A DNA stretch of 64,000 nucleotides from an uncultured Lachnospiraceae bacterium (GTDB lineage: Bacteria > Bacillota > Clostridia > Lachnospirales > Lachnospiraceae), in NCBI GenBank assembly GCA_934899185.1, contig CAKXYI010000009.1, positions 1 to 64,000 on the forward strand, read 5' to 3'. Numbering within the stretch: position 1 is the stretch's first letter; each line of letters begins with the position of its first letter. The translations under genes were made by a program, and so were the position numbers. Positions 55,687-64,000 of this stretch are shown one piece after another. The notes beneath the pieces are model-generated. The model saw only the letters and a list, made by a program, of their open reading frames with translations. It was not told the origin of the DNA and did not search any database.

Positions 55687-57552
55687 TTATTCTGCCGCCA
55701 CAGAATCCATACGTTCAATATTCATATAAGGTAAGATTTGTGAAAAAATATTCTTTGCAATGTAGGAGGATTGTGAGCAATGTGACTGGTCTGCCACATG
55801 TGGCTCATCCACGACCACATAGACCACAACCTGAGGATCGTCTACCGGCGCAAATCCGATAAAGGATACCACATAATTGCCGGACCCACGCGGCACTTTT
55901 TCCGCCGTACCGGTCTTACCTCCAATGGCATAGCCCTCGACTGCTGCCTTGGCACCGGTTCCCTCACTGACAACTGTGTACATATAATCGCGCAGGGTGT
56001 CACTGACTTCCTGAGAAACTGTTTCCTTGGTCACGACCGGGCTGATCTCCTGTACGGTATTTCCGGAATCATCTACGATCTTTTTGACCACATGCGGCTG
56101 ATAGATATTTCCACCGTTGATCAGGGAGCAAAAGGAGGATGCCAACTGGATCATAGTCACATTGAAGCCCTGTCCGAAAGAAGAAACGGCAAGGTTGGAC
56201 TCCGTCTGTGCCAACTGTTCCTCACTAAAGATCAGGGATGCCGTAGATGCCTCGCCCGGCAGGTCAATGCCTGTCTTTTGTCCGAACCCGTATTCCCTGC
56301 TGTATTTTGCAAAGTTGGCAGGTCCGATGGCACGCACCATCTGCATCAGGGCATCGTTGCAGGAATCCCTCAGAGCCCCACGCAGGTCTTCGGTGCCGTG
56401 GCCGCTACGGTTGACACAGTGGATCTCATGTCCGCTGACCCACTCGCTACCATCGCAGATATAGGTCTCATCCCCACGCAGACTTCCGGAGTCCAGTCCC
56501 ATAGCCTCGGTAAAAGGCTTAAAGGTAGAACCCGGTTCAAAGGTATTTGTGATCGTATAATTCTGCCAAAGTTTATTGAGCTGGTTCATCTTGTCCTCGT
56601 CCGACATGCCCGCCAGTTCTTCCTCTGTAAAGTATGCACTCAGATCCTTTGGATTATTCAGATCAAAGGTCGGATAGGATGCCATGGCAAGCACATCTCC
56701 GTTTTGCGGATTCATAACAAGGACTGCCGTATTATTACTGCCGGTCGTCGCCCCTTCCGTCTCCTGTTTCATCTCCTCGTTTGCCTGTAAGATGGCATTC
56801 TCCACGATGGACTGGATATTGGTGTCTAATGTCGTCACCAGAGAATAACCGTTTTCCGGCTCAATGACCGTCTGCTCCAGATTGCTGTCGGCATTCAGAT
56901 AGCCATAAGATCTGCCGTTGGTTCCATTTAAGGTATCGTTATACTGGTTTTCCAAGCCAATCACACCGGTCGTTGCATTAGCAAAGCCGATCAGGGCACT
57001 TGCCAGAGAATTGTAAGGATAAGTTCTTGTATATTCTTTTTCAAACCAGATCCCCGTGATCTGATCCTTGGTATCCTCGCCATTCATCAGGGCTTCAAAA
57101 GCCGCCTTTTCCTCATAGGAAACATGCTTTGCCAGCACCGTATACTCCCGATCCGGGTTGTCTGTGATCTCCTGATTGACCTGGTCTGCTGTGATCTCCG
57201 GGAAACACTGGGTCAGATAGGCGATGGTCGAAGATGTCTTTTCCTTGTTTGCATTCAAGACCTTGCTGTCCAGGATGACATTATAAACATCTACGCTTGT
57301 CGCCAGAACCGTCCCCTTTGTATCTACGATATCTCCACGCTTATAAGGGATGATCGTACTATCATATTCCTGCTGTGAAAGCACGATCTTTTCGTATTTC
57401 TCCCCACTTGTATATTCGATATACATGAGTCGGAAGATCAAACCCACAAAAAGAATGCATAATACTCCAAAAACAATGTAAAGCTTATTATGCATTCTCC
57501 TAAGTAACTTTTTCGGTTTTTTTCTTCTGCTTCTTCGTATCTGTCTAGCCAA
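55687..57552 (-). CDS. ftsI: Septal peptidoglycan transpeptidase FtsI (class B PBP)
   Basis: A 621-residue class B PBP with basic N-terminus (RQIRRSRRKKPKKLLRR), one membrane helix (about 27-47), dimer domain (RGDIVDTKGTVLATSV) and transpeptidase domain. All three catalytic motifs are normal: EPGSTFKP (SxxK), DSCND (SxN) and GGKTGTAEK (KTG). It cross-links septal peptidoglycan together with FtsW. It follows ftsL by 16 bases. No PASTA repeats are seen. Confidence 0.92.
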   Translation of the reverse strand: MARQIRRSRRKKPKKLLRRMHNKLYIVFGVLCILFVGLIFRLMYIEYTSGEKYEKIVLSQQEYDSTIIPYKRGDIVDTKGTVLATSVDVYNVILDSKVLNANKEKTSSTIAYLTQCFPEITADQVNQEITDNPDREYTVLAKHVSYEEKAAFEALMNGEDTKDQITGIWFEKEYTRTYPYNSLASALIGFANATTGVIGLENQYNDTLNGTNGRSYGYLNADSNLEQTVIEPENGYSLVTTLDTNIQSIVENAILQANEEMKQETEGATTGSNNTAVLVMNPQNGDVLAMASYPTFDLNNPKDLSAYFTEEELAGMSDEDKMNQLNKLWQNYTITNTFEPGSTFKPFTEAMGLDSGSLRGDETYICDGSEWVSGHEIHCVNRSGHGTEDLRGALRDSCNDALMQMVRAIGPANFAKYSREYGFGQKTGIDLPGEASTASLIFSEEQLAQTESNLAVSSFGQGFNVTMIQLASSFCSLINGGNIYQPHVVKKIVDDSGNTVQEISPVVTKETVSQEVSDTLRDYMYTVVSEGTGAKAAVEGYAIGGKTGTAEKVPRGSGNYVVSFIGFAPVDDPQVVVYVVVDEPHVADQSHCSQSSYIAKNIFSQILPYMNIERMDSVAAE

Positions 57553-57568
57553 TCCAAAAACTCCTATC

Positions 57569-58036
57569 CTATGGAATATTGTGATACTGGTTCATATAAT
57601 CACTGCTATCCATATCATAATACACGATCTGGTCAGCATTTGCATAGACCATGCCCATCTCATTGATGGCAGCCGTCTTGATGTCGCCTAAATTGGTTGC
57701 ACTGGCAATGCGGCTCTCGGTTGCACTGTTGGATGCCTTGAGATCAGAAATATTCTGCTCCAAAGCCGAAATATTATCCATATGTGTCGTGATGCTGTTG
57801 GTCAGATTGATATAGCCTACAAAAAGACCTACCAATGCAACTGCCACGGATACGATATACATAGAATAGACACGTTTGCGGCGCATGGCTGCCTGTGCTT
57901 TGCGTCTTTCCTGTCTTCTCCTTCTTTCTCTTTCTTCACGGATCTCACGCTCTCTGGTATGGCGGTCCGGAAGCGGCTGCTCTACCTGTCGTACGGTATT
58001 GCCATCTGTATAATAATAAGTCTTTACCTCAGTCAT
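57569..58036 (-). CDS. ftsL: Cell division protein FtsL
   Basis: A 155-residue bitopic protein. The long N-terminal cytoplasmic part is extremely charged (HTREREIREERERRRRQERRK). One membrane helix (about 63-83, YIVSVAVALVGLFVGYI) is followed by a leucine-zipper-like external coiled coil (ISALEQNISDLKASNSATESRI). It joins FtsQ and the FtsB-type protein to activate FtsW/FtsI. ATG 58036 has AGGAG 6 bases upstream; a TTG six codons earlier is rejected. Identity rests mainly on position between rsmH and ftsI and on topology. Confidence 0.85.
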   Translation of the reverse strand: MTEVKTYYYTDGNTVRQVEQPLPDRHTREREIREERERRRRQERRKAQAAMRRKRVYSMYIVSVAVALVGLFVGYINLTNSITTHMDNISALEQNISDLKASNSATESRIASATNLGDIKTAAINEMGMVYANADQIVYYDMDSSDYMNQYHNIP

Positions 58037-58063
58037 AGTCCTCTCCTTTTTCAAACTCCCAAA

Positions 58064-59011
58064 CTATCTGCTGCTTGTCCCTCTTTCAAATACACGTAAT
58101 TTTGCACTTCGTGATCTGGTATTTTCTTCCAGTTCCTTTTCGGATGGAAGGATCGGTTTTCTTGTGATCACACGTCCTTGGGACTTCTTTCCACACACAC
58201 ATACCGGAAAATCTTTCGGGCAGGTACATGGATCCTGATTTTTCTTAAAAGTATTCTTTACGATGCGGTCTTCCAAAGAATGGAAGGTAATGATGCAGAT
58301 CCTGCCGTCCTCGGCTAAAAGATCGATAAATGCATCCAGATTTTGTTCCAGCACATCCAATTCCCGATTGAGTTCAATGCGGATCGCCTGATACGTGCGC
58401 TTTGCCGGATGTCCGCCGGTGACCTGTAATTTTTTCGGGATCGACCGCTCAATGACCTGATTTAACTGCCCTGCTCTTGTGATCCGCTCTTTTTGGCGTT
58501 CTTTTACGATATTCTTGGCAATGTTCTTTGCAAATCGATCTTCTCCGTAGTCTCTGATGATGCGATAAAGGTCTTCCTCAGAATAGTCATTGACGATATC
58601 CGCTGCTGTCATCGGGTTGTCCTGATCCATGCGCATATCCAAAGGTGCATCCTCGACCATGTAGGAAAACCCTCTCTCCGGTGTATCTAACTGAAAAGAA
58701 GATACGCCTAGGTCTAAAAGAATACCGTCTACCTTATCAATGCCAAGTTCATGGACTCTCTCGACCATGGCTTCATAATTGCTGTGTACCAAAGTCACAC
58801 GGTCTGCAAATGGTCTTAGTCTCTCGCCTGCGGCTTCCAACGCATCGTAGTCCTGATCGATACCGATCAGGCGTCCTGTCGTCAGTCGTTTGGCAATCTC
58901 ATAAGAATGTCCGCCGCCGCCGAGTGTTCCGTCTACATAGATACCGTCTTCTTTGATATGTAATTGTTCAATCGTCTCCGGTAAGAGTACCGAATAATGC
59001 TTAAAGTCCAT
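58064..59011 (-). CDS. rsmH: 16S rRNA (cytosine1402-N4)-methyltransferase
   Basis: A 315-residue RsmH (MraW). The SAM-binding motif is [15 protein letters not shown], with [32 protein letters not shown], and the C-terminal [13 protein letters not shown]. It methylates N4 of C1402 in 16S rRNA. It lies 13 bases after mraZ and 27 before ftsL, the universal dcw order. A Cys cluster [14 protein letters not shown] near the end is common in clostridial members. Confidence 0.97.
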   Translation of the reverse strand: MDFKHYSVLLPETIEQLHIKEDGIYVDGTLGGGGHSYEIAKRLTTGRLIGIDQDYDALEAAGERLRPFADRVTLVHSNYEAMVERVHELGIDKVDGILLDLGVSSFQLDTPERGFSYMVEDAPLDMRMDQDNPMTAADIVNDYSEEDLYRIIRDYGEDRFAKNIAKNIVKERQKERITRAGQLNQVIERSIPKKLQVTGGHPAKRTYQAIRIELNRELDVLEQNLDAFIDLLAEDGRICIITFHSLEDRIVKNTFKKNQDPCTCPKDFPVCVCGKKSQGRVITRKPILPSEKELEENTRSRSAKLRVFERGTSSR

Positions 59012-59024
59012 CTATGTCCCACTC

Positions 59025-59456
59025 CTAAATACTCAGTCCTAACTCAGCCATATGCTCTACGATCTCGTCCATGTCATCATAAGAACTTGCATCCGCATAA
59101 CGCTCCTTGTCCCAGATCTCGATCTTGGTCAGAACACCTACTAAGACAACATCCTTTTCCAGTCCTGCAAATTCACGAAGTACCGATGGGATCAGAATAC
59201 GTCCCTGCTTGTCCACCTCACACATGGCAGCACCCGCAAAGAAGAAACGCATAAATTTGCGTGCGTCTTTTGTTGTCAGATTGACTTCGCGGAACTTCTC
59301 CTCAATGCGCTTCCATTCTTCCTGGGAATATACGTACAAACAGCCGTCCACGCCTTTTGTCACAACGAACTGATCGCCCAACTGTTCACGAAACTTTGCC
59401 GGAACAATAAGTCTGCCCTTGGCATCTACGCTATGACTATATTCGCCCATGAACAT
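59025..59456 (-). CDS. mraZ: Transcriptional regulator MraZ
   Basis: A 143-residue protein with two AbrB-like repeats, each with the DxxxR core: [14 protein letters not shown] (about 11-24) and [14 protein letters not shown] (about 83-96). It forms a ring that binds repeated short sites before its own operon and controls dcw transcription. AAGGAGG lies 10 bases before the ATG. The array of six related 10-12 bp repeats immediately upstream (59490-59548) is the probable target. Confidence 0.96.
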   Translation of the reverse strand: MFMGEYSHSVDAKGRLIVPAKFREQLGDQFVVTKGVDGCLYVYSQEEWKRIEEKFREVNLTTKDARKFMRFFFAGAAMCEVDKQGRILIPSVLREFAGLEKDVVLVGVLTKIEIWDKERYADASSYDDMDEIVEHMAELGLSI

Positions 59457-59489
59457 AACTGCTGTACCTCCTTTCCCCTAGCATCTTAT

Positions 59490-59548
59490 CCACGAAATTA
59501 TCCACTTATCCACCACTTCATGACACTGTGTACCACTTCGCACCACTT
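59490..59548 (-). promoter_or_regulatory. Six-copy MraZ operator array
   Basis: On the minus strand AAGTGG or a near match occurs with plus-strand starts at 59490 (TCGTGG), 59502, 59513, 59523 (CAGTGT), 59533 and 59543, spaced 12, 11, 10, 10 and 10 bases. The array lies between the predicted start and the mraZ ribosome site. MraZ is known to bind such tandem GTG-type repeats. Confidence 0.75.
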
Positions 59549-59556
59549 TTATGATT

Positions 59557-59585
59557 ATTTTAGGGTATTAAAGGGCAAAAAGCAA
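59557..59585 (-). promoter_or_regulatory. Candidate promoter of the dcw operon
   Basis: On the minus strand TTGCTT, 17-base spacer, TAAAAT (59557-59562), immediately after the lgt terminator and directly before the MraZ repeats. Confidence 0.55.
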
Positions 59586-59621
59586 GCCCGAAAACCTTGT
59601 AAAATCAAGGCTTTCGGGCTT
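59576..59621 (-). terminator. Intrinsic terminator after lgt
   Basis: A 16-bp stem (arms 59606-59621 and 59584-59599, one G-T pair) with a 6-base loop, then CTTTTTG on the minus strand. It lies about 130 bases beyond the lgt stop; the stretch between is AT-rich and shows no gene. Confidence 0.88.
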
Positions 59622-59750
59622 GTGGTAGATGGTGGTGGCAAATCCCTCTACTATTTCTTGTGTCCTTTTATTTTTAGGCACAAGTTCTTGTGGTTTTGTC
59701 CCTTTTTATACGTTTTTCTTCCAGTGTATAAAAATTTTTACAATATTTAA

Positions 59751-60626
59751 TTATAATTTTTGTGCATTATTTTGTTTGGACTTGTGCAGACCAAGGGCAA
59801 AAAGGATCAGGGCAACCGCCATCAAAACCAGTGCCAGTGCCTGTGATACCGGAAATCCGGTGACCCACATCTTCAACTGGTCGGTACGCAATCCTTCGAT
59901 CCAGAAACGTCCCAATCCATAAAAGAAGAGATAAAAGTAGAAAAACTCTCCGTGAAACTTCTTGTGTTTTGTCATTGCCAGTATAAAGATCAAAAGTGCC
60001 AGATTCCAGAGGGATTCATACAAGAAGGTCGGGTGTACCTGCACATAGGTCACGCCGTCCGCCACCCTCGCATGTGCCAGCATCTCCTGCGTAATGTCAT
60101 CCATGGACCGCACAGCATTGAGTGGCAATTCCATGGCAAAGAGTCCATCCGTGTATTGCCCGAAGGCTTCCCGGTTAAAGAAGTTGCCCCAGCGTCCCAG
60201 GATCTGTCCGACCAGAAGTCCCGGTGCCGCCAGATCTGCAAACTGTAGGAATGGGATCTTTTTGATCCGGCACATGATATAGGCTGTCAGAATCCCGGCG
60301 AGCACACCGCCGTAAATGGCAAGACCGCCCTGTCTGATATTAAAGATCGACAGCAGATTATCCTTATAATAGTCCCAAGCGAACGCTACATAGTAGATCC
60401 TTGCCCCGATCACAGCAAAAATAATGGTAAAAATGCAGATATCCAGGCATTGATCCGGGTCAAGTCCGTCTTTTTTTGCCCGGTGTAAGATCAGGGAAAC
60501 CCCCAGCAGCATGCCAAGTGCAATGATCATGCCGTAGTAAGCGATCGTAATGCCAAAGACATTTATATTCTTTCCTACATGTTCCAGATAGATATGTAGG
60601 TTTGGAAAATTGATATCCATATTCAT
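59751..60626 (-). CDS. lgt: Prolipoprotein diacylglyceryl transferase
   Basis: A 291-residue membrane enzyme with about seven helices. The Lgt signatures are GGLAIYGGVLAG, the phosphatidylglycerol-binding GRWGNFFNREAFG, and HPTFLYESLWN with the conserved His/Tyr. It transfers diacylglycerol to the lipobox cysteine of prolipoproteins. A second in-frame ATG two codons inside is an equally possible start. It lies about 100 bases after the DUF1540 gene, whose terminator sits between. Confidence 0.95.
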   Translation of the reverse strand: MNMDINFPNLHIYLEHVGKNINVFGITIAYYGMIIALGMLLGVSLILHRAKKDGLDPDQCLDICIFTIIFAVIGARIYYVAFAWDYYKDNLLSIFNIRQGGLAIYGGVLAGILTAYIMCRIKKIPFLQFADLAAPGLLVGQILGRWGNFFNREAFGQYTDGLFAMELPLNAVRSMDDITQEMLAHARVADGVTYVQVHPTFLYESLWNLALLIFILAMTKHKKFHGEFFYFYLFFYGLGRFWIEGLRTDQLKMWVTGFPVSQALALVLMAVALILFALGLHKSKQNNAQKL

Positions 60627-60684
60627 TTTTAAAATCCGCCTTTCCTTTTCCTATTCCCATACTCTAGCACATTTTATGCCATAG

Positions 60685-60719
60685 AAAAAGACCCGCAAAA
60701 AAAACATGCGGATCTTTTT
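60685..60719 (-). terminator. Intrinsic terminator after the DUF1540 gene
   Basis: A 13-bp stem on the minus strand AAAAAGATCCGCA/TGCGGGTCTTTTT (one T-G pair) with a T-rich loop and terminal T-run, eleven bases after the stop. Confidence 0.88.
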
Positions 60720-60730
60720 CATCTTTTTCC

Positions 60731-61039
60731 TTATTTCATGGCAAAACTTGCACACATGGTCTGTCCGACACCTGTACTGTCAGCAATATTCACACTTCCC
60801 GCCTCACACTTGCCAGAGGCATTGTAATGGCAGTTCTTAGCATCACAGGTGATCTCTGTTACACCATCCGGCTCTCCTGCTCTGTTGCAGGCACATCCAT
60901 CTTTGCCCACTTCATAGTTACCGCAATATGTCTCATCACTCTTCTTTGCGCTTGTACCTTCCACAGTAATGCCTGCTCTGGCACACATCTTGTCCGCATT
61001 GTAACGGCACTCTGTTGCTCTACAATCTAATTGTGTCAT
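60731..61039 (-). CDS. DUF1540 domain protein, two cysteine-rich repeats
   Basis: A 102-residue protein with two repeats of the DUF1540 type: C-x4-EC-x6-KMC...YCGNY and C-x4-NC-x5-GKC...MCASF. Eleven cysteines suggest metal binding. The function is not established; such proteins are common in sporulating Clostridia. AAAGGAG lies 8 bases before the ATG. It sits alone between the queA terminator and its own terminator. Confidence 0.85.
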   Translation of the reverse strand: MTQLDCRATECRYNADKMCARAGITVEGTSAKKSDETYCGNYEVGKDGCACNRAGEPDGVTEITCDAKNCHYNASGKCEAGSVNIADSTGVGQTMCASFAMK

Positions 61040-61072
61040 ACAAAAACTCCTTTCTCGCCATAGGGCGAATGC

Positions 61073-61104
61073 AAAAATAGCAGCCTGCCTTATGCAAGCT
61101 GCTA
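61073..61104 (-). terminator. Intrinsic terminator of queA
   Basis: An 11-bp stem TAGCAGCTTGC/GCAGGCTGCTA on the minus strand with loop ATAAG, followed by TTTTTGC. Confidence 0.9.
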
Positions 61105-61169
61105 TACTATTATGTCCTCTTACATCTCTCCTATGCGGCTAGGACGATTGTATTTTAAAAAGCGCAATT

Positions 61170-62195
61170 TTAAATAATGAGCATGGCATCGCCAAAACTA
61201 AAGAAGCGATAGCGTTCTTTTACAGCCTCCTCATATGCTGCCATGACGTGTTCCCTGCCGGCAAGGGCAGAAACCAGCATGACAAGTGTAGATTCCGGCA
61301 GATGGAAATTCGTGATCAGTCCATCAATGACCTTGAACTGATAGCCCGGATAGATGAAGATATCCGTCCAGCCGCTCTTAGCATGCAAGGTGCCGTCCGC
61401 TTCTGCAGCCGACTCCAGTGTTCTCGTACTGGTAGTCCCGACGGAAATGATGCGTCCACCGTTTTTTCTGGTCGTATTGATCAATTCTGCCGCTTCTTCC
61501 GAGATCTGAAAGAATTCGGAATGCATATGGTGGTCTAAGACATCATCCACTTTGACTGGGCGGAAAGTGCCAAGTCCTACATGCAAAGTAACCTCCGCAA
61601 TGGATACCCCCATGTCACGGATCTCCTGTAGGAGTTCTTTAGTAAAATGCAAACCTGCAGTCGGTGCTGCCGCAGAACCGTCATACTTGGCATAGACCGT
61701 CTGATAACGGTTCTTATCTTTGAGTTCGTGTGTGATATAAGGTGGTAGCGGCATCTGTCCCAACTGGTCTAAGATTTCCTCAAAGATTCCTTCATAGTCG
61801 AAACGGATCAAACGGTTGCCTTCGTCCACAATATCAATAACCTCTCCCCTTAAAAGTCCACCGCCAAAAGTCAGGCGTGTGCCGATCCTTGCCTTTTTGC
61901 CCGGTTTTACCAGTGTCTCCCAGACATCATCGCTTTTCCGCTTCAAAAGCAGGATCTCGACCTTGCCTCCGGTCTCTTCGCGCTCTCCATACAAACGTGC
62001 CGGTATGACCTTGGTGTTATTGATGACCAGACAATCGCCCGGTCTTAAATATTCCTTGATATCATAAAAATGGCGATGCGTAACATCGCCACTTTTTTTA
62101 TCAAGGATCATAAGTCTCGAATTTGATCTTTTTTCCAGTGGATCCTGTGCGATCAGTTCCTCCGGAAGATCATAATAAAAGTCTTTTACATCCAT
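61170..62195 (-). CDS. queA: tRNA preQ1(34) S-adenosylmethionine ribosyltransferase-isomerase
   Basis: A 341-residue QueA. Family sequences are [59 protein letters not shown], and [24 protein letters not shown]. It turns preQ1 at tRNA position 34 into epoxyqueuosine using the ribosyl part of SAM. It follows pheT by 15 bases. No other queuosine gene is in the window. Confidence 0.96.
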   Translation of the reverse strand: MDVKDFYYDLPEELIAQDPLEKRSNSRLMILDKKSGDVTHRHFYDIKEYLRPGDCLVINNTKVIPARLYGEREETGGKVEILLLKRKSDDVWETLVKPGKKARIGTRLTFGGGLLRGEVIDIVDEGNRLIRFDYEGIFEEILDQLGQMPLPPYITHELKDKNRYQTVYAKYDGSAAAPTAGLHFTKELLQEIRDMGVSIAEVTLHVGLGTFRPVKVDDVLDHHMHSEFFQISEEAAELINTTRKNGGRIISVGTTSTRTLESAAEADGTLHAKSGWTDIFIYPGYQFKVIDGLITNFHLPESTLVMLVSALAGREHVMAAYEEAVKERYRFFSFGDAMLII

Positions 62196-62210
62196 TTTCT
62201 TTTTCCTTAA

Positions 62211-64000
62211 TTACTTTCTCAACTGAATACCCATGGCTTCCAGTGCCTTTAAAATACGATTCATGGCAGTTGTGATATCTTCTTCTTCCAGATTTTTATC
62301 TTTTGCTCTGAAGGTCAAAGAATACGCAACAGACTTGTGTCCCTTTAAGATCTGGTTGCCTTCGTAGATATCAAAGAGTTCGTATGACTCCAGATAATTA
62401 CCACCCTTGGTCTCAAAGACTTCCTCGATCTGTCCAACCAAGATTTCCTTCGGAACCACCATGCTGATATCCCTTGTTGCAGCCGGGAACTTGGCAATGC
62501 CTTCGTACTTCTTGTCAAAGGATACAAATTCCATCACTGCCGGCATGTCAACAACAGCGATATAGGTGCGCTCTTTCATACCATAATTTGCACATACCTT
62601 CGGATGTACCTCTCCCAGGTAACCGATGACCTTATCCTGATAAAGGACATTTGCCTGACGCCCCGGATGTAAGAAATTCTTACCGGATGCCGGATCATAG
62701 GTCAGTTTTGCATCCATGCCAAGTTGTGAAGTGATCTCTTCAATGACACCTTTCATGGTAAAGAAATCACCCTCACCATACATACCAAGTGTCAACTGCA
62801 TTCTTTCTTCCGGCAGTTCGGTCAGTGGCAACTGCTTTGGCAGATAAATATTTCCCATTTCAAACAAACGCACGTCCTTATTACGACGGTTGGCGTTGGT
62901 TGCCAAAGAGGTCATCATACCGTTCAAAGAAAGGGTACGCATGATACTGAAATCCTCTCCCAAAGGATTGGATATCACAATTGCCTGACGAAGAACATCC
63001 TCCTTATCTAAAAGCAGTTTGTCGAATACCTTCGGACTTTCAAAGGAATAGGTCATGCCTTGAGAGAATCCGCAGAACTGTGCTACATTGCGCACGATCT
63101 TTTCTACCTTTAACTTTTCAGAAAGACGACCGGTGGTTGCTTCTCCGCTTGGCAGTGAGGTCGGAATCTTGTCATAGCCATAGAAACGGGCAACTTCTTC
63201 TGCAAGATCGGCATAACTTTCCAGATCCTGTCTCCATGACGGTACCAATACCTCATTGGTCTTTTCGTCATAGCCTAAGTCCAGACGTTTGAAGTATTCT
63301 AACATTTCTTCCGGTGAAATGTCGGTTCCCAGCATATGATTGTATTTATCCGGTTCAAACGGCAGTCGTCTGTCTTCCATCTTCTTGGTGTAGATATCGA
63401 TAGCCCCGCCAACGACCTGCCCTGCGCCCAGTTCTTCTACCAACTGGCAGGCGCGATCCATAGCCTCCATGGCATTGTTTGGATCCAGTCCCTTTTCAAA
63501 CTTGCCGGATGCGTCGGTACGCAGTCCCACACGCTTGGAAGAAAGACGGATATTGGTTCCATCAAAGCATGCAGCCTCGAATAACATGGTAGAAACATTG
63601 TCTGTGATCATGGAGTTTTCACCACCCATGATACCGGCGATACCAATGGCTTTCTCGCCATCACAGATCATAAGTACATTTTCATCTACATTTCTTTCCT
63701 GTCCGTCCAAGGTCACGAAAGTCTCACCTGCATTGGCACGGCGGACTCTGATCTGGTGTCCTTCGATCGTATCCATATCATAGGCATGCATCGGCTGACC
63801 GTACTCTTCCATAACATAGTTGGTGATATCGACAATATTGTTGATCGGACGGATACCCTGTGCACGCAGGCGTTTCTGCATCCATTCCGGTGAAGGAGCG
63901 ATCTTGATATTCTTTACCACTCTTGCCGTATATCGCGGGCAGAGATCTGTCGCCTCTACGGACACCTTGATATAATCGTTGACATCCTCGTTGTTGCCAG
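62211..64000 (-). CDS. pheT: Phenylalanyl-tRNA synthetase beta subunit (5' end outside window)
   Basis: The reading frame stays open to the right edge, so about 200 N-terminal residues are missing. The visible 596 residues hold the B3/B4 editing domain (RYTARVVKNIKIAPSPEWMQKRLRAQGIRPINNIVDITNYV), the B5 domain (RLPFEPDKYNHMLGTDIS), the catalytic-like core and the C-terminal anticodon-binding domain (KFPAATRDISMVVPKE, then LTFRAKDKNLEEEDI). With PheS it charges tRNA-Phe. It precedes queA by 15 bases. Confidence 0.97.
   Translation of the reverse strand, partial: GNNEDVNDYIKVSVEATDLCPRYTARVVKNIKIAPSPEWMQKRLRAQGIRPINNIVDITNYVMEEYGQPMHAYDMDTIEGHQIRVRRANAGETFVTLDGQERNVDENVLMICDGEKAIGIAGIMGGENSMITDNVSTMLFEAACFDGTNIRLSSKRVGLRTDASGKFEKGLDPNNAMEAMDRACQLVEELGAGQVVGGAIDIYTKKMEDRRLPFEPDKYNHMLGTDISPEEMLEYFKRLDLGYDEKTNEVLVPSWRQDLESYADLAEEVARFYGYDKIPTSLPSGEATTGRLSEKLKVEKIVRNVAQFCGFSQGMTYSFESPKVFDKLLLDKEDVLRQAIVISNPLGEDFSIMRTLSLNGMMTSLATNANRRNKDVRLFEMGNIYLPKQLPLTELPEERMQLTLGMYGEGDFFTMKGVIEEITSQLGMDAKLTYDPASGKNFLHPGRQANVLYQDKVIGYLGEVHPKVCANYGMKERTYIAVVDMPAVMEFVSFDKKYEGIAKFPAATRDISMVVPKEILVGQIEEVFETKGGNYLESYELFDIYEGNQILKGHKSVAYSLTFRAKDKNLEEEDITTAMNRILKALEAMGIQLRK

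Noticed and set aside
55798..56790. A 330-codon open frame antisense to ftsI
   Set aside because: It lies entirely within a strongly conserved PBP gene on the other strand, has no ribosome site and no family-like sequence; it is a shadow of codon bias.
59490..59548. Possible CRISPR or minisatellite because of regular repeats
   Set aside because: Units are only 6-7 bases at 10-12 base spacing without spacers, and the position before mraZ fits an MraZ operator.

Overview
The window is ordinary chromosomal DNA of a spore-forming, low-to-mid GC member of the Clostridia, most likely a Lachnospiraceae-type anaerobe. This rests on four things: sporulation sigma factors sigH, sigE and sigG together with spoIIGA; a division and cell-wall (dcw) cluster running directly into ftsZ, spoIIGA and sigE; a two-gene SUF (SufBC) system; and a B12-dependent MetH without the reactivation domain. 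There is no phage, insertion sequence, CRISPR array or rRNA. Two tRNA genes are present. Almost all genes lie on the minus strand; only a LysR regulator at about 23.5 kb and the block at 41.9-45.0 kb are on the plus strand.

Layout in coordinate order: (1) 0.1-4.6 kb, an operon ispF-cysE-cysS-mrnC-rlmB-sigH read leftward. (2) 4.7-4.9 kb, tRNA-Val and tRNA-Met with a strong promoter and terminator. (3) 5.0-14.9 kb, methionine and one-carbon genes (metH and a homocysteine methyltransferase-MTHFR fusion) interleaved with a chemoreceptor and a heterodimeric ABC exporter. (4) 15-23.3 kb, carAB and the single-chain purL. (5) 23.5-28.2 kb, a LysR regulator, a nuclease-helicase fusion, an HPr-like protein that has lost the phosphorylatable histidine, and a sirtuin that follows sufCB. 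(6) 28.2-38.6 kb, sufCB, a GH31 glycosidase with a clear operator, a UMF1-type transporter, a zinc-phospholipase-like protein, a Cache chemoreceptor, an aldo/keto reductase and a GGDEF protein. (7) 38.7-41.8 kb, a core MetE-like enzyme preceded by two overlapping LysR genes; one resembles MetR/MtaR, and a MetR-type box sits in front of the MetE-like gene. (8) 41.9-44.1 kb, a protein of unknown function paired with a ThrE-like exporter. (9) 44.2-49.4 kb, sigG facing an RNA-processing metallo-beta-lactamase gene, then sigE, spoIIGA and ftsZ. (10) 49.5-59.5 kb, the dcw cluster mraZ-rsmH-ftsL-ftsI-spoVD-like-mraY-murD-ftsW-ftsQ-ftsZ. (11) 59.7-64 kb, lgt, a DUF1540 protein, queA and the 3' part of pheT.

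The most interesting signal is at the two sporulation loci. Both spoIIGA-sigE (behind ftsZ) and sigG (behind the thrE-like gene) have a hairpin whose 3' arm contains the ribosome binding site and is followed by a T-run. The 5' arm lies inside the promoter, upstream of the predicted transcription start. Read-through RNA from the vegetative neighbour would fold, terminate and/or hide the ribosome binding site, while RNA from the dedicated sporulation promoter cannot form the hairpin. The spoIIGA promoter has a Spo0A box over a -35 that is 21 bp from its -10. The sigG promoter matches the sigma-F consensus. Other regulatory finds are a six-copy 10-12 bp repeat array in front of mraZ, a MetR box at about -66 of the metE-like gene, a cre-like site in the HPr-like leader, an operator around the GH31 -10 element, and two 15/16-identical inverted operators in front of sufC.

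Several gene starts differ from the longest open frames. They were chosen from ribosome binding sites, including TTG for ftsZ and a probable ATT for spoIIGA.
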